A DNA stretch of 64,000 nucleotides from CAWIVJ01 sp963839525 (GTDB lineage: Bacteria > Cyanobacteriota > Vampirovibrionia > Gastranaerophilales > Gastranaerophilaceae). The notes beneath the pieces were generated by a model, which was not told the DNA's origin, made no database searches, and saw only the letters and a list, made by a program, of their open reading frames with translations. Below, piece after piece: positions 1-8,654 of this stretch; within the stretch, counting starts at the first letter, position 1, and each line of letters opens with the position of its first letter. The position numbers and the translations under genes were made by a program. The stretch lies in the NCBI GenBank assembly GCA_963839525.1, contig CAWIVJ010000005.1:186001-250000 (forward strand), given 5' to 3'.

Positions 1-102
1 ATTGGGTAATTTTCGAAAAAGATAAACGGTTTTACACAAAAGCTTTCTTGGGAGCAAAGATCTAAGGAAAGTTCTCAAGCCAATTTTAAAAAACTAGAAG
101 CA

Positions 103-1590
103 ATGATAAAAGGCATGCCCGGCGTTAAAAATGAAAACGATGTTAATAAAATAATAGGTGAAATTCTAGAAGCAGATGAAAGCATGGAAAATAAATTTGC
201 TGTGTACAGAAAAATGGAACCTGCTTTGAAAAAATATTTTGAGTATGACAAAGATAAGGCAAAATTAATCGAATTTTTATCTAAAGGTCAAACCGGAGAT
301 AGATTTATTCAAAGAGTAAATATAATGGGCATGACTCATAACGTTGATTTGGGCGAAGCTGTTAAAAAAGTTATGATACTTAACGGTGAAACCGGTAAAT
401 CAGCATTGGGCAGACTTTCTCAAATATTCTCTTTGCGCGCGATAGAAGCGGTTTCAAACGGCGTAACAAGCAGAGCTAAATTTGGTTTGATAATGGGGCT
501 TGGAATCTATTGGGGTATTATGAAGAAAATAGTTAATGCTCCAAAAGGTGAGAAGGGTAAAACAGCTGCTGATGAAGTTGTTCAAGATATGGGCGGCTAC
601 ATGATGATGCCTGTTAACGCTGCTGCTTTATATGGTGCTGCTTCATTGATGAATTGGGGTGTAAAAGGCAAAAAAGACTTCGCATATTTCCAAAAAGAAG
701 CTGCTAAATTAGCTGAAGATTTTGCTAAAGCAACTAGCAAAACTGGCAAAAACAAGATTAAAACAGCTTACAAAAAACTTGTAAAAGAAGTATATTCTCA
801 AGGAAAATGGTATCAAAAATTATTGAGAAAACCTGCAAGTATTTTAGCAAGAGGATTGACTCCAAAACCGGGCGGAGCTGTATTTAATAAATTAAGAGGT
901 TTTAGCGGCGGTTTACTAAGATTCTTAGGATTTATGTTCGTAATTTCTCCAATATTAATGAAACCTATTATAAGTGCTTCAAGAGCAATTTTCGGTAAAA
1001 CAACCGAAGTTAAAAAAGAAGAAGCGGAAGAAAAAGCCAGAAAAGCAAATAAAGAAAATAAAGAATATCCTCCGATAGTTTATCCTGAGGATATTGAATC
1101 TCAGCAGCAAGCTGCGGCACCTCAAACAGATGTTAATGTTCAAAAGTCTGTGAGTCAGCCTCAAACTCAGGCTCAATCACAAGACCCGGCACAGCCTTCT
1201 TCTGTGCTTCAACCCGCAGCACAAAACACAAATTTAGCTTATAATCCAAATACATCAAATCAAAAAACGATGAAAGCTCAAAGACCTGCAATGGAAGGTT
1301 CAAATCAAAGAACAATGACAGCTGCCTCAAAATCTGCTGAAAGATATATTCCTTCTGATGAAGGTGTAAAGGTACTTTCTGAAGAAAATTTAATTAATAT
1401 GTATAATTCAGGTTCTAACAGAAGAACAATGATTCCAACAGAAGATGAGGAAAAAAACAGAAGAAGATATATTCCGTCTGAAGATGCCGTAGGACCTTCA
1501 GCAATTGACCATTCTAAAGATGACGAAATAAATACTTTACTAAATAAAGCTGACAAAGCTGAAAAATTAGCAGGTAGATATATACATTAA
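103..1590 (+). CDS. Lineage-specific membrane protein with repeat-bearing Gln/Pro-rich tail
   Basis: I recognise no known family. The 495-aa product has a charged helical N-terminal part, hydrophobic segments near residues 127-144, 168-186 and 270-290, a Lys/Glu stretch (304-320), then a Gln/Pro/Ala-rich tail. The tail repeats two short motifs: N-Q/R-K/R-T-M near 387, 401 and 439, and RYIPS near 414 and 455, with a last RYIH at the C-terminus. The start is uncertain. The frame is open and looks coding back to position 10, just after an in-frame TAA at 7-9, but holds no ATG, GTG or TTG before 103. The true N-terminus may therefore be longer, or disrupted at the window edge. Function unknown. 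Confidence 0.7.
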   Translation: MIKGMPGVKNENDVNKIIGEILEADESMENKFAVYRKMEPALKKYFEYDKDKAKLIEFLSKGQTGDRFIQRVNIMGMTHNVDLGEAVKKVMILNGETGKSALGRLSQIFSLRAIEAVSNGVTSRAKFGLIMGLGIYWGIMKKIVNAPKGEKGKTAADEVVQDMGGYMMMPVNAAALYGAASLMNWGVKGKKDFAYFQKEAAKLAEDFAKATSKTGKNKIKTAYKKLVKEVYSQGKWYQKLLRKPASILARGLTPKPGGAVFNKLRGFSGGLLRFLGFMFVISPILMKPIISASRAIFGKTTEVKKEEAEEKARKANKENKEYPPIVYPEDIESQQQAAAPQTDVNVQKSVSQPQTQAQSQDPAQPSSVLQPAAQNTNLAYNPNTSNQKTMKAQRPAMEGSNQRTMTAASKSAERYIPSDEGVKVLSEENLINMYNSGSNRRTMIPTEDEEKNRRRYIPSEDAVGPSAIDHSKDDEINTLLNKADKAEKLAGRYIH

Positions 1591-1654
1591 AACTTGATTG
1601 CCAAAGTTAGTTTTTTATTTTGTGTTTGTTACGGTATAATCAAATGAAGATTTT

Positions 1655-2857
1655 TTAATTCTCTAACAGGAATTTTTTAACTAATCCAATTTCTTCCGCT
1701 TTTGTCATCTCAGGATTTTTTAATTTTTCCCTTAGCACATAATCAAAGCCTTCACTGAATTTCTTTGAGGGCGTAATACCAACTTTAATAAGATCATTTC
1801 CGTTTATGTTTAATTTGATTTTTTGTAAATCTTCCAAATAATGAAAAACTTCTTTTTCTTTACCTAAAATTGCTAAAATTAACAGGGTTTCAATCTTTTG
1901 GGTACTTAAAGCTTTATAAATATCAAAATCATTTAAAAAAGTTTTATTCTTAAGACTTTCAACGTTTTCAATAATAGTTTTTTCAATCTTTGTAAGCTCT
2001 AACTTACCAATGCTTTCAGTTGTTAGAATAACCCCAAGATAAACAAGCCATGGATGCTTAGGTTTATACTTATTAATTAAGTTTTCTATGTTTATCTGCG
2101 GTATTTCAATTTCTTTTTGCGTAACTAACTTATAAATTTTTTGATTGATAAATATTTCAAAGGTTTTTTGTGAATTATCTTCAAACGTTTTTTTAATTTC
2201 CTGCTTAATTCTTTTATAACCTAAATCATAATTAATATTTTTTAAATATTCTTCTTGCAATTTAAACGTTTTTTCTTCAAGCTCAAAGCCTAAGCGGGTA
2301 GAATATTTCAAGGCTCTGATTATTCTTGTCGGATCATCAATAAAACTTTTATCATGCAAAATCCTTATTTTCTTTTCTTTTAAATCTTCAAAACCTCCAG
2401 TATAGTCTATCAAATTAGCAAAATCATTTTGATTAAGAGAAATTGCAAGAGAATTTATTGTAAAATCACGTCTTAAAACATCTTCTTCAAGTGAACAGCC
2501 TATTTTTTTGATAACAGGCAAATGCCCTTTCTTAGGGTAAATTTCACTCCTTGTGGATGCAAAGTCAATTTTTTGTCCTTTTATTTCAATTTTTACAGTA
2601 CCGAAATTTTTGTGAATGCTCAAGATTTTAGCTTTTGCTTCTTTTTCCAATATTTTTGCAAATTCGATTGCGTCGCCTTCAACTGTTATATCAACATCAA
2701 GATTTTCTTTGTTTAAAAGCATATCACGGACTATTCCGCCTACAAGGTACAGTCTGTAACCGTTTTTGAAGGCGGTTTTTGAGCAATGCTCAAAAACCGC
2801 CTTCAAATCTGCGTTAAAATACGAATTATAATTCTCATATATATTAATGATGTTCAT
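1655..2857 (-). CDS. cca: CCA tRNA nucleotidyltransferase / poly(A) polymerase family
   Basis: This is a class II nucleotidyltransferase of the CCA-adding/poly(A) polymerase family, which adds or repairs the 3' CCA of tRNA in the cytoplasm. The 400-aa product opens with a short helix, then LVGGIVRDMLL and the metal-binding D-x-D (NLDVDIT). RRDFTINSLAI and the DPTRIIRALKYSTRLGFE block follow. The C-terminal half is a degenerate helical tRNA-binding region. I chose the ATG at 2857 over an upstream frame extension because the extension runs through an intergenic palindromic repeat. The start has no clear Shine-Dalgarno but has a TAAAAT box 7 nt upstream. A 21-bp-arm perfect inverted repeat (2765-2807) lies inside the early coding region. 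Whether it adds CCA, only A or only CC cannot be told from sequence alone. Confidence 0.9.
   Translation of the reverse strand: MNIINIYENYNSYFNADLKAVFEHCSKTAFKNGYRLYLVGGIVRDMLLNKENLDVDITVEGDAIEFAKILEKEAKAKILSIHKNFGTVKIEIKGQKIDFASTRSEIYPKKGHLPVIKKIGCSLEEDVLRRDFTINSLAISLNQNDFANLIDYTGGFEDLKEKKIRILHDKSFIDDPTRIIRALKYSTRLGFELEEKTFKLQEEYLKNINYDLGYKRIKQEIKKTFEDNSQKTFEIFINQKIYKLVTQKEIEIPQINIENLINKYKPKHPWLVYLGVILTTESIGKLELTKIEKTIIENVESLKNKTFLNDFDIYKALSTQKIETLLILAILGKEKEVFHYLEDLQKIKLNINGNDLIKVGITPSKKFSEGFDYVLREKLKNPEMTKAEEIGLVKKFLLEN
2765..2807. repeat. Perfect inverted repeat inside cca
   Basis: Two 21-bp arms (2765-2785 and 2787-2807) are exact reverse complements separated by one base. The repeat encodes part of the cca N-terminus just before the LVGG motif. 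Such a long perfect hairpin is unexpected in coding DNA. Confidence 0.9.
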
Positions 2858-2864
2858 GGCTCTT

Positions 2865-2870
2865 ATTTTA
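2865..2870 (-). promoter_or_regulatory. -10 box of cca, leaderless-type
   Basis: TAAAAT on the minus strand lies 7 nt before the cca ATG. The -35 is weak because the region beyond is a palindromic repeat. Spacing predicts transcription starting at or next to the start codon. Confidence 0.4.
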
Positions 2871-2883
2871 GCGTAAAATAAAG

Positions 2884-2945
2884 AAAGTGAAAAGTGAAAC
2901 GTAAGAGGAAAAATTTTCTCACCTCTCACTACTCACTTCTCACTC
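2884..2945. repeat. Interspersed palindromic repeat, AGTGAAAAGTGA type
   Basis: A left arm rich in AGTGAAAAGTGAAA and a right arm rich in TCACTACTCACTTCTCAC form an imperfect inverted repeat between the divergent cca and helicase genes. Related copies lie at 33684-33727, 42035-42103 and 54268-54320. Confidence 0.75.
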
Positions 2946-2982
2946 AAACAAAAGGTTAAGAATTAAAAAATAGGCGAAAAAT

Positions 2983-5900
2983 ATGTTACAAGAAGCAACA
3001 AGAGCACTAAACTCGGCATTCAATAACAGTTTTATAAAAAAACTAAGTCAATATCTTCATGACTGCGTTCGTGAAGAAGTTAAAAGTTCAACATTTAGAA
3101 ATTTAAAACAAGACAAAGATAATAAATGGATTTTTTTGAAAGAAGAAGAAAAATTATTCCGTAATTTTGGAGAATATTTGCGTTTAGACGGTTCTGACAG
3201 TAAATTAACAGAACTTATGATTCAAAGCGAATTGAGCCAAAAAGACAAATATTTAATTTACGGATACTTATTTTTGGTGGGAAAAAGTTCTAAAAACCGT
3301 AAATCTAATGAATTTTTAACTCCGCTGCTGTATATGCCATGTAAATTAGAGCGGAACGGTATAAATATCAACTGTATGCTGCAAGATGAGTTTTTGTCGC
3401 TAAATACAGGTGCTCTGACTGCAATGATGAAGAAAAATGATGATGAAGACGAAGTCGAACAACTTTTGGAAGGACTTTTGGATGTTGTTCCTGAACTTCC
3501 TATTACAGATGAAAAATTAGATATCTTTTTAACCACTTTAAAATCGATTATCCCTGAAATAGAAATTAAAATAGACCATAGCGAAGATGTTGACGAAGAC
3601 AATATTGAAAAAGATTTTTACAGAGAAGATGAAAAGATTGATTTTAATAATTTGGAAGAAATTGTTGAAGAAAATACAGTTAAAACAACTGTAAAACTTG
3701 ATAAAATAACTTTAACAAACCAAAATGCAATAATTTTAACAAAACGTCCTTCAATTACCGCAGGGGTTTTGCATGAATTAATGCAAATTGCCGAAAAACC
3801 AAGCGGAGTTTATAGAGAAACTGCACTGAATGTAATTAACGAAGAATATTTGCAGACAAAAGGCAAGTTAATTGATAATCCTGTCAAACCACCTAAAGAT
3901 TTAAAGGATTTCGCGGCAATCACCCCGCTTTCTTTGAGCGATTCACAGGAAAATGCTATAAAAAGTCTTGAAAATAACACTTTTGTAGCAGTTTACGGTC
4001 CTCCTGGGACAGGAAAATCACAAACCATTGTTAACCTGGTTTCTCATTTAATTGCAAACGGTAAAACGGTTCTGGTTGCTTCGCGCATGGACAAAGCAGT
4101 AGACGTAGTGTCTGAAAGATTAAATGAACTGGGTGCTCCGTTTTTAGCGCTTCGCGCGGGAAGGATAAATTACCAGAAACAATTAAGTTTTCAGCTTCAG
4201 GATTTGCTCTCAAATAAAGTTGATTTGGACACAAACTATGAAGACACTATTTTTGCCGATGTTAAAGACATGAAAGAACTTTTGGTTAATATAAAAAGCT
4301 TGGAAAATAAATCGGAAAATATAATTAAACTTGAACAGCAATGGCATGAATTATTTGTTCAAAAAGCAGAACAGGGAAAAACTCTGGGGCAAATGCAGCT
4401 TATTAAAGAAGTTTTGAAAAAATCCGAGATAGAACAAATTGAAAACCTGATAAAAACAATTGAAAAAAACCTTGAAAAAACCGGGGTTTTTGCTTCGATT
4501 TCAAATTATTCAAGCAAAAATAAACTTAAAAAAATCTTAAAACTAAATGATTTTACAGAAAGTTATGAAAATTTAGGAAGATTGAAAGATGAATTAGCGG
4601 TTTCAAAACTTGCGTGTGAAATGCGAATTATTGAATCAAACATTCAAAAACTCGGAAATCTGCATGTTAATTCTGAGCAAATCCGCATGCTTAAGCGTAA
4701 ACAGCGTAATTTAGCCATTGATATTTTAAAAGGAAAACGCAGGGAAGCTCTAAAAGGTCTTTTACGTGACCAGACAAAGCGTCAAAGACTTATTGTCCAT
4801 ACAAAATCTATTGTTGAACGTAAAAAAAATCTTCAAAACCGCTTGCTTGAAGGCGAAGATTTTAAACCGCTAATGGAAGCTTTCCCTTGCTGGTGTGTAA
4901 CTACCTATGCTATTTCAGGTTCATTACCGATGAAACCCGGGCTTTTTGATGTTGCGATTATAGATGAAGCTTCTCAGTGCGATATTGCAAGCTGTTTTCC
5001 AATACTTTACAGAGCCAAAAAAGCTGTAGTTGTAGGAGACGATAAGCAGTTGCCTCATTTATCTTTCCTTGAAAAGGCAAAAGAGCAATCTTTTTTAAGC
5101 CAATATTCAATTCCTGATAAATATCAATTAATGTGGCGTTTCAGAACCAATTCCATGTTTGACCTGGCAAATTATTATTCTTTAAATCCGGTTTTACTGG
5201 ATGAACATTTTAGAAGTCTACCGCCTGTTATAAATTTCTCAAACCAGGAATTTTATGGCGACAGAATGAGAATTATGCGAAGAAATTCAAATGATAATAA
5301 GGTTTTAGAACTTGTTCATGTCTCCGAGGGTAAAGTGGATTTTGATGCAACAAGAAATTTACCCGAAATTGAGGCTGTTGTTTCTAAACTTCAGGAACTT
5401 ATTATCGAAGATGAACGCAAAAACCCTGAAAATCCTGTTTCAATAGGAATAATTTCACCTTTCAGGGCGCAGGTAGAACAGCTTAAGACATCTGTTTCAA
5501 GAGTTTTATCCGAACATATGATTAGAAAACACAGAATAGAAATAGGTACTGCGCACACTTTTCAAGGAGATGAACGTGATATAATCCTTATTTCATGGGC
5601 ATTTGCAAGTAACAGCTTTATTCAAAGCTTAACATTCCTGCAAAAACCGAACCTTTTTAACGTTGCGATTACCCGTGCAAGATACAGAATGATTAATTTC
5701 ATCTCTAAACCCCCCGGAGAACTTTCTGAGGGACTGTTCAGGAGTTATTTAAATTATGTTCAGGAATATGAATTAAGACAAAAAGCAATTGAAAATAAAG
5801 AAATTGAAGAGAATTTCTATAAAAATACTTTTGAACGGGAAGTCGCACAGACTATTCGTGATTTGGGACACGAAGTTCAAGCAGGAGTGGAGATTGCCGG

Positions 5901-6108
5901 ATTCAGCGTTGACTTGCTTGTGAATGATAAAATCGCCGTTGAATGCGATGGAGTAGAGGACAATAGCGGAACATCCGGCAGACATTTTTTGCAGTCTAAC
6001 ATGAAAAAACAGTCTGTTCTGGAACGTTCAGGATACAAAATTAATCGCATAACTTTCCGTGAATGGCATTATTCACAACAGGCATGTCTGGACAGAGTTT
6101 TAGCATAG
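2983..6108 (+). CDS. Superfamily 1 helicase (AAA_11/AAA_12) with C-terminal endonuclease-like domain
   Basis: This 1041-aa cytoplasmic protein joins a UPF1/DNA2-like SF1 helicase to a restriction-endonuclease-fold tail. Walker A GPPGTGKS is at about 339-346 and the DEAS Walker B at about 661-664. VVGDDKQLPH, DEHFRSLPP (about 740), GTAHTFQGDERD (about 855) and VAITRARYR (about 895) supply the later helicase motifs. A 300-residue helical insertion separates Walker A and B. Residues 945-1041 resemble the DUF559/MTES_1575 (Vsr-like) endonuclease fold, with Asp977 and Glu987 (ECDG) as the likely metal site. The N-terminal 300 residues resemble no domain I can name and carry acidic low-complexity stretches. 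The gene stands alone; related helicase-nucleases act in DNA repair or defence, and the role here is unknown. Confidence 0.88.
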   Translation: MLQEATRALNSAFNNSFIKKLSQYLHDCVREEVKSSTFRNLKQDKDNKWIFLKEEEKLFRNFGEYLRLDGSDSKLTELMIQSELSQKDKYLIYGYLFLVGKSSKNRKSNEFLTPLLYMPCKLERNGININCMLQDEFLSLNTGALTAMMKKNDDEDEVEQLLEGLLDVVPELPITDEKLDIFLTTLKSIIPEIEIKIDHSEDVDEDNIEKDFYREDEKIDFNNLEEIVEENTVKTTVKLDKITLTNQNAIILTKRPSITAGVLHELMQIAEKPSGVYRETALNVINEEYLQTKGKLIDNPVKPPKDLKDFAAITPLSLSDSQENAIKSLENNTFVAVYGPPGTGKSQTIVNLVSHLIANGKTVLVASRMDKAVDVVSERLNELGAPFLALRAGRINYQKQLSFQLQDLLSNKVDLDTNYEDTIFADVKDMKELLVNIKSLENKSENIIKLEQQWHELFVQKAEQGKTLGQMQLIKEVLKKSEIEQIENLIKTIEKNLEKTGVFASISNYSSKNKLKKILKLNDFTESYENLGRLKDELAVSKLACEMRIIESNIQKLGNLHVNSEQIRMLKRKQRNLAIDILKGKRREALKGLLRDQTKRQRLIVHTKSIVERKKNLQNRLLEGEDFKPLMEAFPCWCVTTYAISGSLPMKPGLFDVAIIDEASQCDIASCFPILYRAKKAVVVGDDKQLPHLSFLEKAKEQSFLSQYSIPDKYQLMWRFRTNSMFDLANYYSLNPVLLDEHFRSLPPVINFSNQEFYGDRMRIMRRNSNDNKVLELVHVSEGKVDFDATRNLPEIEAVVSKLQELIIEDERKNPENPVSIGIISPFRAQVEQLKTSVSRVLSEHMIRKHRIEIGTAHTFQGDERDIILISWAFASNSFIQSLTFLQKPNLFNVAITRARYRMINFISKPPGELSEGLFRSYLNYVQEYELRQKAIENKEIEENFYKNTFEREVAQTIRDLGHEVQAGVEIAGFSVDLLVNDKIAVECDGVEDNSGTSGRHFLQSNMKKQSVLERSGYKINRITFREWHYSQQACLDRVLA

Positions 6109-6131
6109 AAAATAATTACTAAAATGAAAAA

Positions 6132-6737
6132 TTAATCTACAATATTATTTAACTCATCATTATTTAATTCATCAGCTATTTTACGCCATTGCTCAAAATT
6201 TAATTCCTGGCCTTTGGGAGTTTCTTTTAGTATTTCTTTAATACATTTTTGCGCATTCGTTTTATCCCCGCCCCAATAAGTTGTAAACTTCTTTAAAATT
6301 TTAGCATTTTCTTTTAGGGTTAAGTTTTTAATAAGCCTTAGATGTTTAGGTACTAAAGAATTGATTAAGGAATCCAAATTTTCCTTCACTTTTGAAGCCG
6401 TTTTTTTAGACATTTTTTTTAACTCTTTGTTTATTTCTTGCTTTACTTTTTTTACTTTTTTAATACCTTCTTGCTTTAACTCTTCTGCTTTCCTGGCACC
6501 CCTTTGCTTTAAGTCATCAAAAACTTTCTTTAAAATCCCTTTGGCACTGCGAACACCTGAAGATTGATTCACTTCTTTTAAAGATTTCCTTACCTTTTTC
6601 AAAATTTGATTTATTATATCTTCTTCCTTCATGCCAAAATTTACGGTCTTTTCTCTGTTGTTAAGGTTAGAAACAAAATCTTTCTTTTGAACGTTTTGCG
6701 GTTTCTGTAGCGAATAATTTATTCTAAGATTTAACAT
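6132..6737 (-). CDS. Lysine-rich lineage-specific protein with N-terminal VNFG motif
   Basis: Unrecognised 201-aa protein. After a polar N-terminus (MLNLRINYSLQ...) it has the short VNFGM motif near residue 34, seen in variant form in other unknown proteins of this window. A long Lys/Glu-rich stretch follows (about 45-125), predicted helical, with repeated KK/EE spacing suggesting a coiled coil. There is no signal peptide or membrane segment. Translation starts at the ATG at 6737 behind AAAGGGAT. It is monocistronic and convergent with the helicase gene. The basic helix could bind nucleic acid, but that is only a guess. Confidence 0.65.
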   Translation of the reverse strand: MLNLRINYSLQKPQNVQKKDFVSNLNNREKTVNFGMKEEDIINQILKKVRKSLKEVNQSSGVRSAKGILKKVFDDLKQRGARKAEELKQEGIKKVKKVKQEINKELKKMSKKTASKVKENLDSLINSLVPKHLRLIKNLTLKENAKILKKFTTYWGGDKTNAQKCIKEILKETPKGQELNFEQWRKIADELNNDELNNIVD

Positions 6738-6874
6738 AAATTTTATCCCTTTAATAATTATTAATATTCATTTATTTTAAAAATCCTAAAAATTTTTTTT
6801 GCTAGTAATTATATAAAAAAATTATAGATTTAGCTAAACTTTTATTTTATGATAGCAAAAAAGAGGTTTTTAAA

Positions 6875-7528
6875 ATGAATTTTGGCGCAATAATAACAGC
6901 AGGCGGAAGCTCAAAAAGGTTTGGAGTAAATAATAAACTGCTTGAAAAAATTCACTCAAAAGAGTTACTAAAATACACATTAGACGCTTTCTTAGCTGTA
7001 AAGGAAATTAGCGAAATAATAATTTGTGCAAATATCTCCATAATTCCCCAATTAAAAGAAATTTTTAAAGATGAAAAAGTTAAAATAATAGAAGGCGGAA
7101 AAACGCGCCAGCAATCCGCCTATAAAGGATTGCTGGCGCTTAAAAACTGTGATTTTGTACTTATACATGACGGTGCACGCCCTATGATTACCGCTGATAT
7201 AATCAAAAAAGCCTTAAACATGGTTCAGGATAAAAAAGCTTTAACAGTAGCAGCAAAAACAATTGATACAATTAAACAAGTAGACGAAAATTTAAAGATA
7301 ATACAAACAATTGACAGGAGTTCTTTGTACAATACACAAACACCGCAAGCTTTTGAATACAGCTTAATAAAAGAAGCTCATGAAAAGTTAAAAGACAGAG
7401 ATTTCACCGATGATGCCGGCATGATCGAATTTTTAGGGCATGACGTTTATATTTTAGAGGGAGATTACAAAAATATTAAAGTTACGACACAAAATGATGT
7501 TGATATTTTAAAAGTTTATTTAAGTTAA
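6875..7528 (+). CDS. ispD: 2-C-methyl-D-erythritol 4-phosphate cytidylyltransferase
   Basis: IspD makes CDP-ME from MEP and CTP in the non-mevalonate isoprenoid pathway. The 217-aa length is normal. The N-terminal nucleotide loop reads AIITAGGSSKRFG, followed by GGKTRQQSAYKGL (CTP contacts), LIHDGARP, and TPQAFEYSLI towards the end. TDDAGMIEF and the final KVTTQNDVDIL are typical of the family. AGAGG lies 9 nt before the ATG and a TATGAT box (6848-6853) farther upstream, so this mRNA has a short leader. The RQQS-YKGL segment is encoded by a 13-bp perfect hairpin (7105-7117 with 7127-7139). Confidence 0.95.
   Translation: MNFGAIITAGGSSKRFGVNNKLLEKIHSKELLKYTLDAFLAVKEISEIIICANISIIPQLKEIFKDEKVKIIEGGKTRQQSAYKGLLALKNCDFVLIHDGARPMITADIIKKALNMVQDKKALTVAAKTIDTIKQVDENLKIIQTIDRSSLYNTQTPQAFEYSLIKEAHEKLKDRDFTDDAGMIEFLGHDVYILEGDYKNIKVTTQNDVDILKVYLS
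7105..7139. repeat. Hairpin inside ispD
   Basis: Arms 7105-7117 and 7127-7139 (gcgccagcaatcc and its exact complement) surround a 9-nt loop. The sequence codes for a conserved catalytic segment, so the hairpin may be coincidental or may affect translation. Confidence 0.7.
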
Positions 7529-7573
7529 ATGTTACAATTCATTTTCTTTCTTGAAACTTTACCATATAAATTA

Positions 7574-7579
7574 TAAAAT
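7574..7579 (+). promoter_or_regulatory. -10 box of the TPR gene, leaderless-type
   Basis: TAAAAT (overlapping TATAAA at 7572-7577) lies 7 nt before the ATG at 7587, and TTGAAA lies upstream near 7550. This argues against a start at 7551, which would fall inside the promoter. Confidence 0.4.
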
Positions 7580-7586
7580 TTATTAT

Positions 7587-8636
7587 ATGCGTAATTTGTT
7601 TAAAAAAATATTTTCTAAGACTTTTTTTGTAATCTTTGTGCTGTTTTGTTGTTTATTTGTTTTTTTCTACTGGGGATGGATTGGAAAACAATATTACAAA
7701 TGTTTGGGAATGTATGATGTCTATAAAGGAGATCAAGCTTATAAACATTCTGACTTGCAAAAAGCAATTGATTATTATAATAAAGGATTGAAATTATACC
7801 CGGAACATTACGGAGCATGGTATAACCTCGGAAATATTTACGTTGTTTACGAAGATTACTATTCAGCTACAGAAGCTTATACTAAAGCAATTGAATATAA
7901 CAAAAATTTTACTCTCGCCAGAATGAATTTAGGAATAATTTCTGCAGAAAAATTAGGAGATTTCAATGAAGCAATAGCTCAATACAACGCTATTATCAAG
8001 TCAAAAAAACCTTTATGGTCTATTCCGTTTATTTTTAACAATAAAAAGAGTGAAAAAATTAACAGAGGACTAGCATATTACAACATGGGCGTAGCATACA
8101 GAGAAAAATCCCTTTATCAGGGAGATAACAAAACTAAATCTTCCGAATACCTCTTAAAATCAATTCAATCCTATAAAAATGCAGCTAAAATATTAAAAAA
8201 CAATTATGAAGTTCGTTATAATTTAGCGCTAGCCTACCATTTAGACGGTGATTACGAGAATGCAGGATTAAATTATTGTAAAGCAATTGAAATAAAACCT
8301 ATGGATTACGAAGCTCATTATAATTTGGCAGTTCTTTTAAGACATTTAAAAATGTATAAAGAAGCCTATGATGAAATCGAAAAAGCAACTATATTATTAT
8401 CAAACAGCAACAATTCCAACACTAAAAGTTATGTTTTTGATATACTTAATGAACTGTCACAAACTCTTATTAATAATAATGAATATAATTATTTGGTGGA
8501 AAAAATTGATAATGAACCATCAGGCAAGAATATAACTTATGTTAATGGTAAAATTGTAGCAACAGATGCTCTGGATAGAGCTATGTTAGAAAATTTCAGG
8601 ACTTGTAAAGCAAAAAAAATATTTAGAAAAGATTAG
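7587..8636 (+). CDS. Membrane-anchored TPR-repeat protein
   Basis: The 349-aa product begins with a basic stretch and one hydrophobic segment (about 12-34, FFVIFVLFCCLFVFFYWGW), an uncleaved signal anchor. The rest carries about six tetratricopeptide repeats, recognisable by W-Y-N-L-G-N, A-I-x-Y and Y-N-L-A-x-x-Y. The TPR part probably faces the periplasm and scaffolds protein contacts; no enzyme domain is visible. I chose the second ATG (7587) because the frame's first start overlaps the likely promoter. A diguanylate cyclase gene follows after 18 nt, suggesting co-transcription. The partner and pathway are unknown. Confidence 0.8.
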   Translation: MRNLFKKIFSKTFFVIFVLFCCLFVFFYWGWIGKQYYKCLGMYDVYKGDQAYKHSDLQKAIDYYNKGLKLYPEHYGAWYNLGNIYVVYEDYYSATEAYTKAIEYNKNFTLARMNLGIISAEKLGDFNEAIAQYNAIIKSKKPLWSIPFIFNNKKSEKINRGLAYYNMGVAYREKSLYQGDNKTKSSEYLLKSIQSYKNAAKILKNNYEVRYNLALAYHLDGDYENAGLNYCKAIEIKPMDYEAHYNLAVLLRHLKMYKEAYDEIEKATILLSNSNNSNTKSYVFDILNELSQTLINNNEYNYLVEKIDNEPSGKNITYVNGKIVATDALDRAMLENFRTCKAKKIFRKD

Positions 8637-8654
8637 TAGGAAATAAAAGTATAA

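Noticed and set aside
1296..1310. GGTTCAAATC, resembling a tRNA T-loop
   Set aside because: It is within coding sequence and lacks acceptor, D and anticodon arms. No tRNA was found elsewhere either.
979..1556. Several minus-strand frames over the first gene's tail
   Set aside because: They are shadows of a low-complexity repeat-coding region; the sense frame has consistent protein motifs.
1591..1621. Terminator after the first gene
   Set aside because: The AACTTG/CAAAGTT stem is short and bulged despite a T tract, too weak to call.
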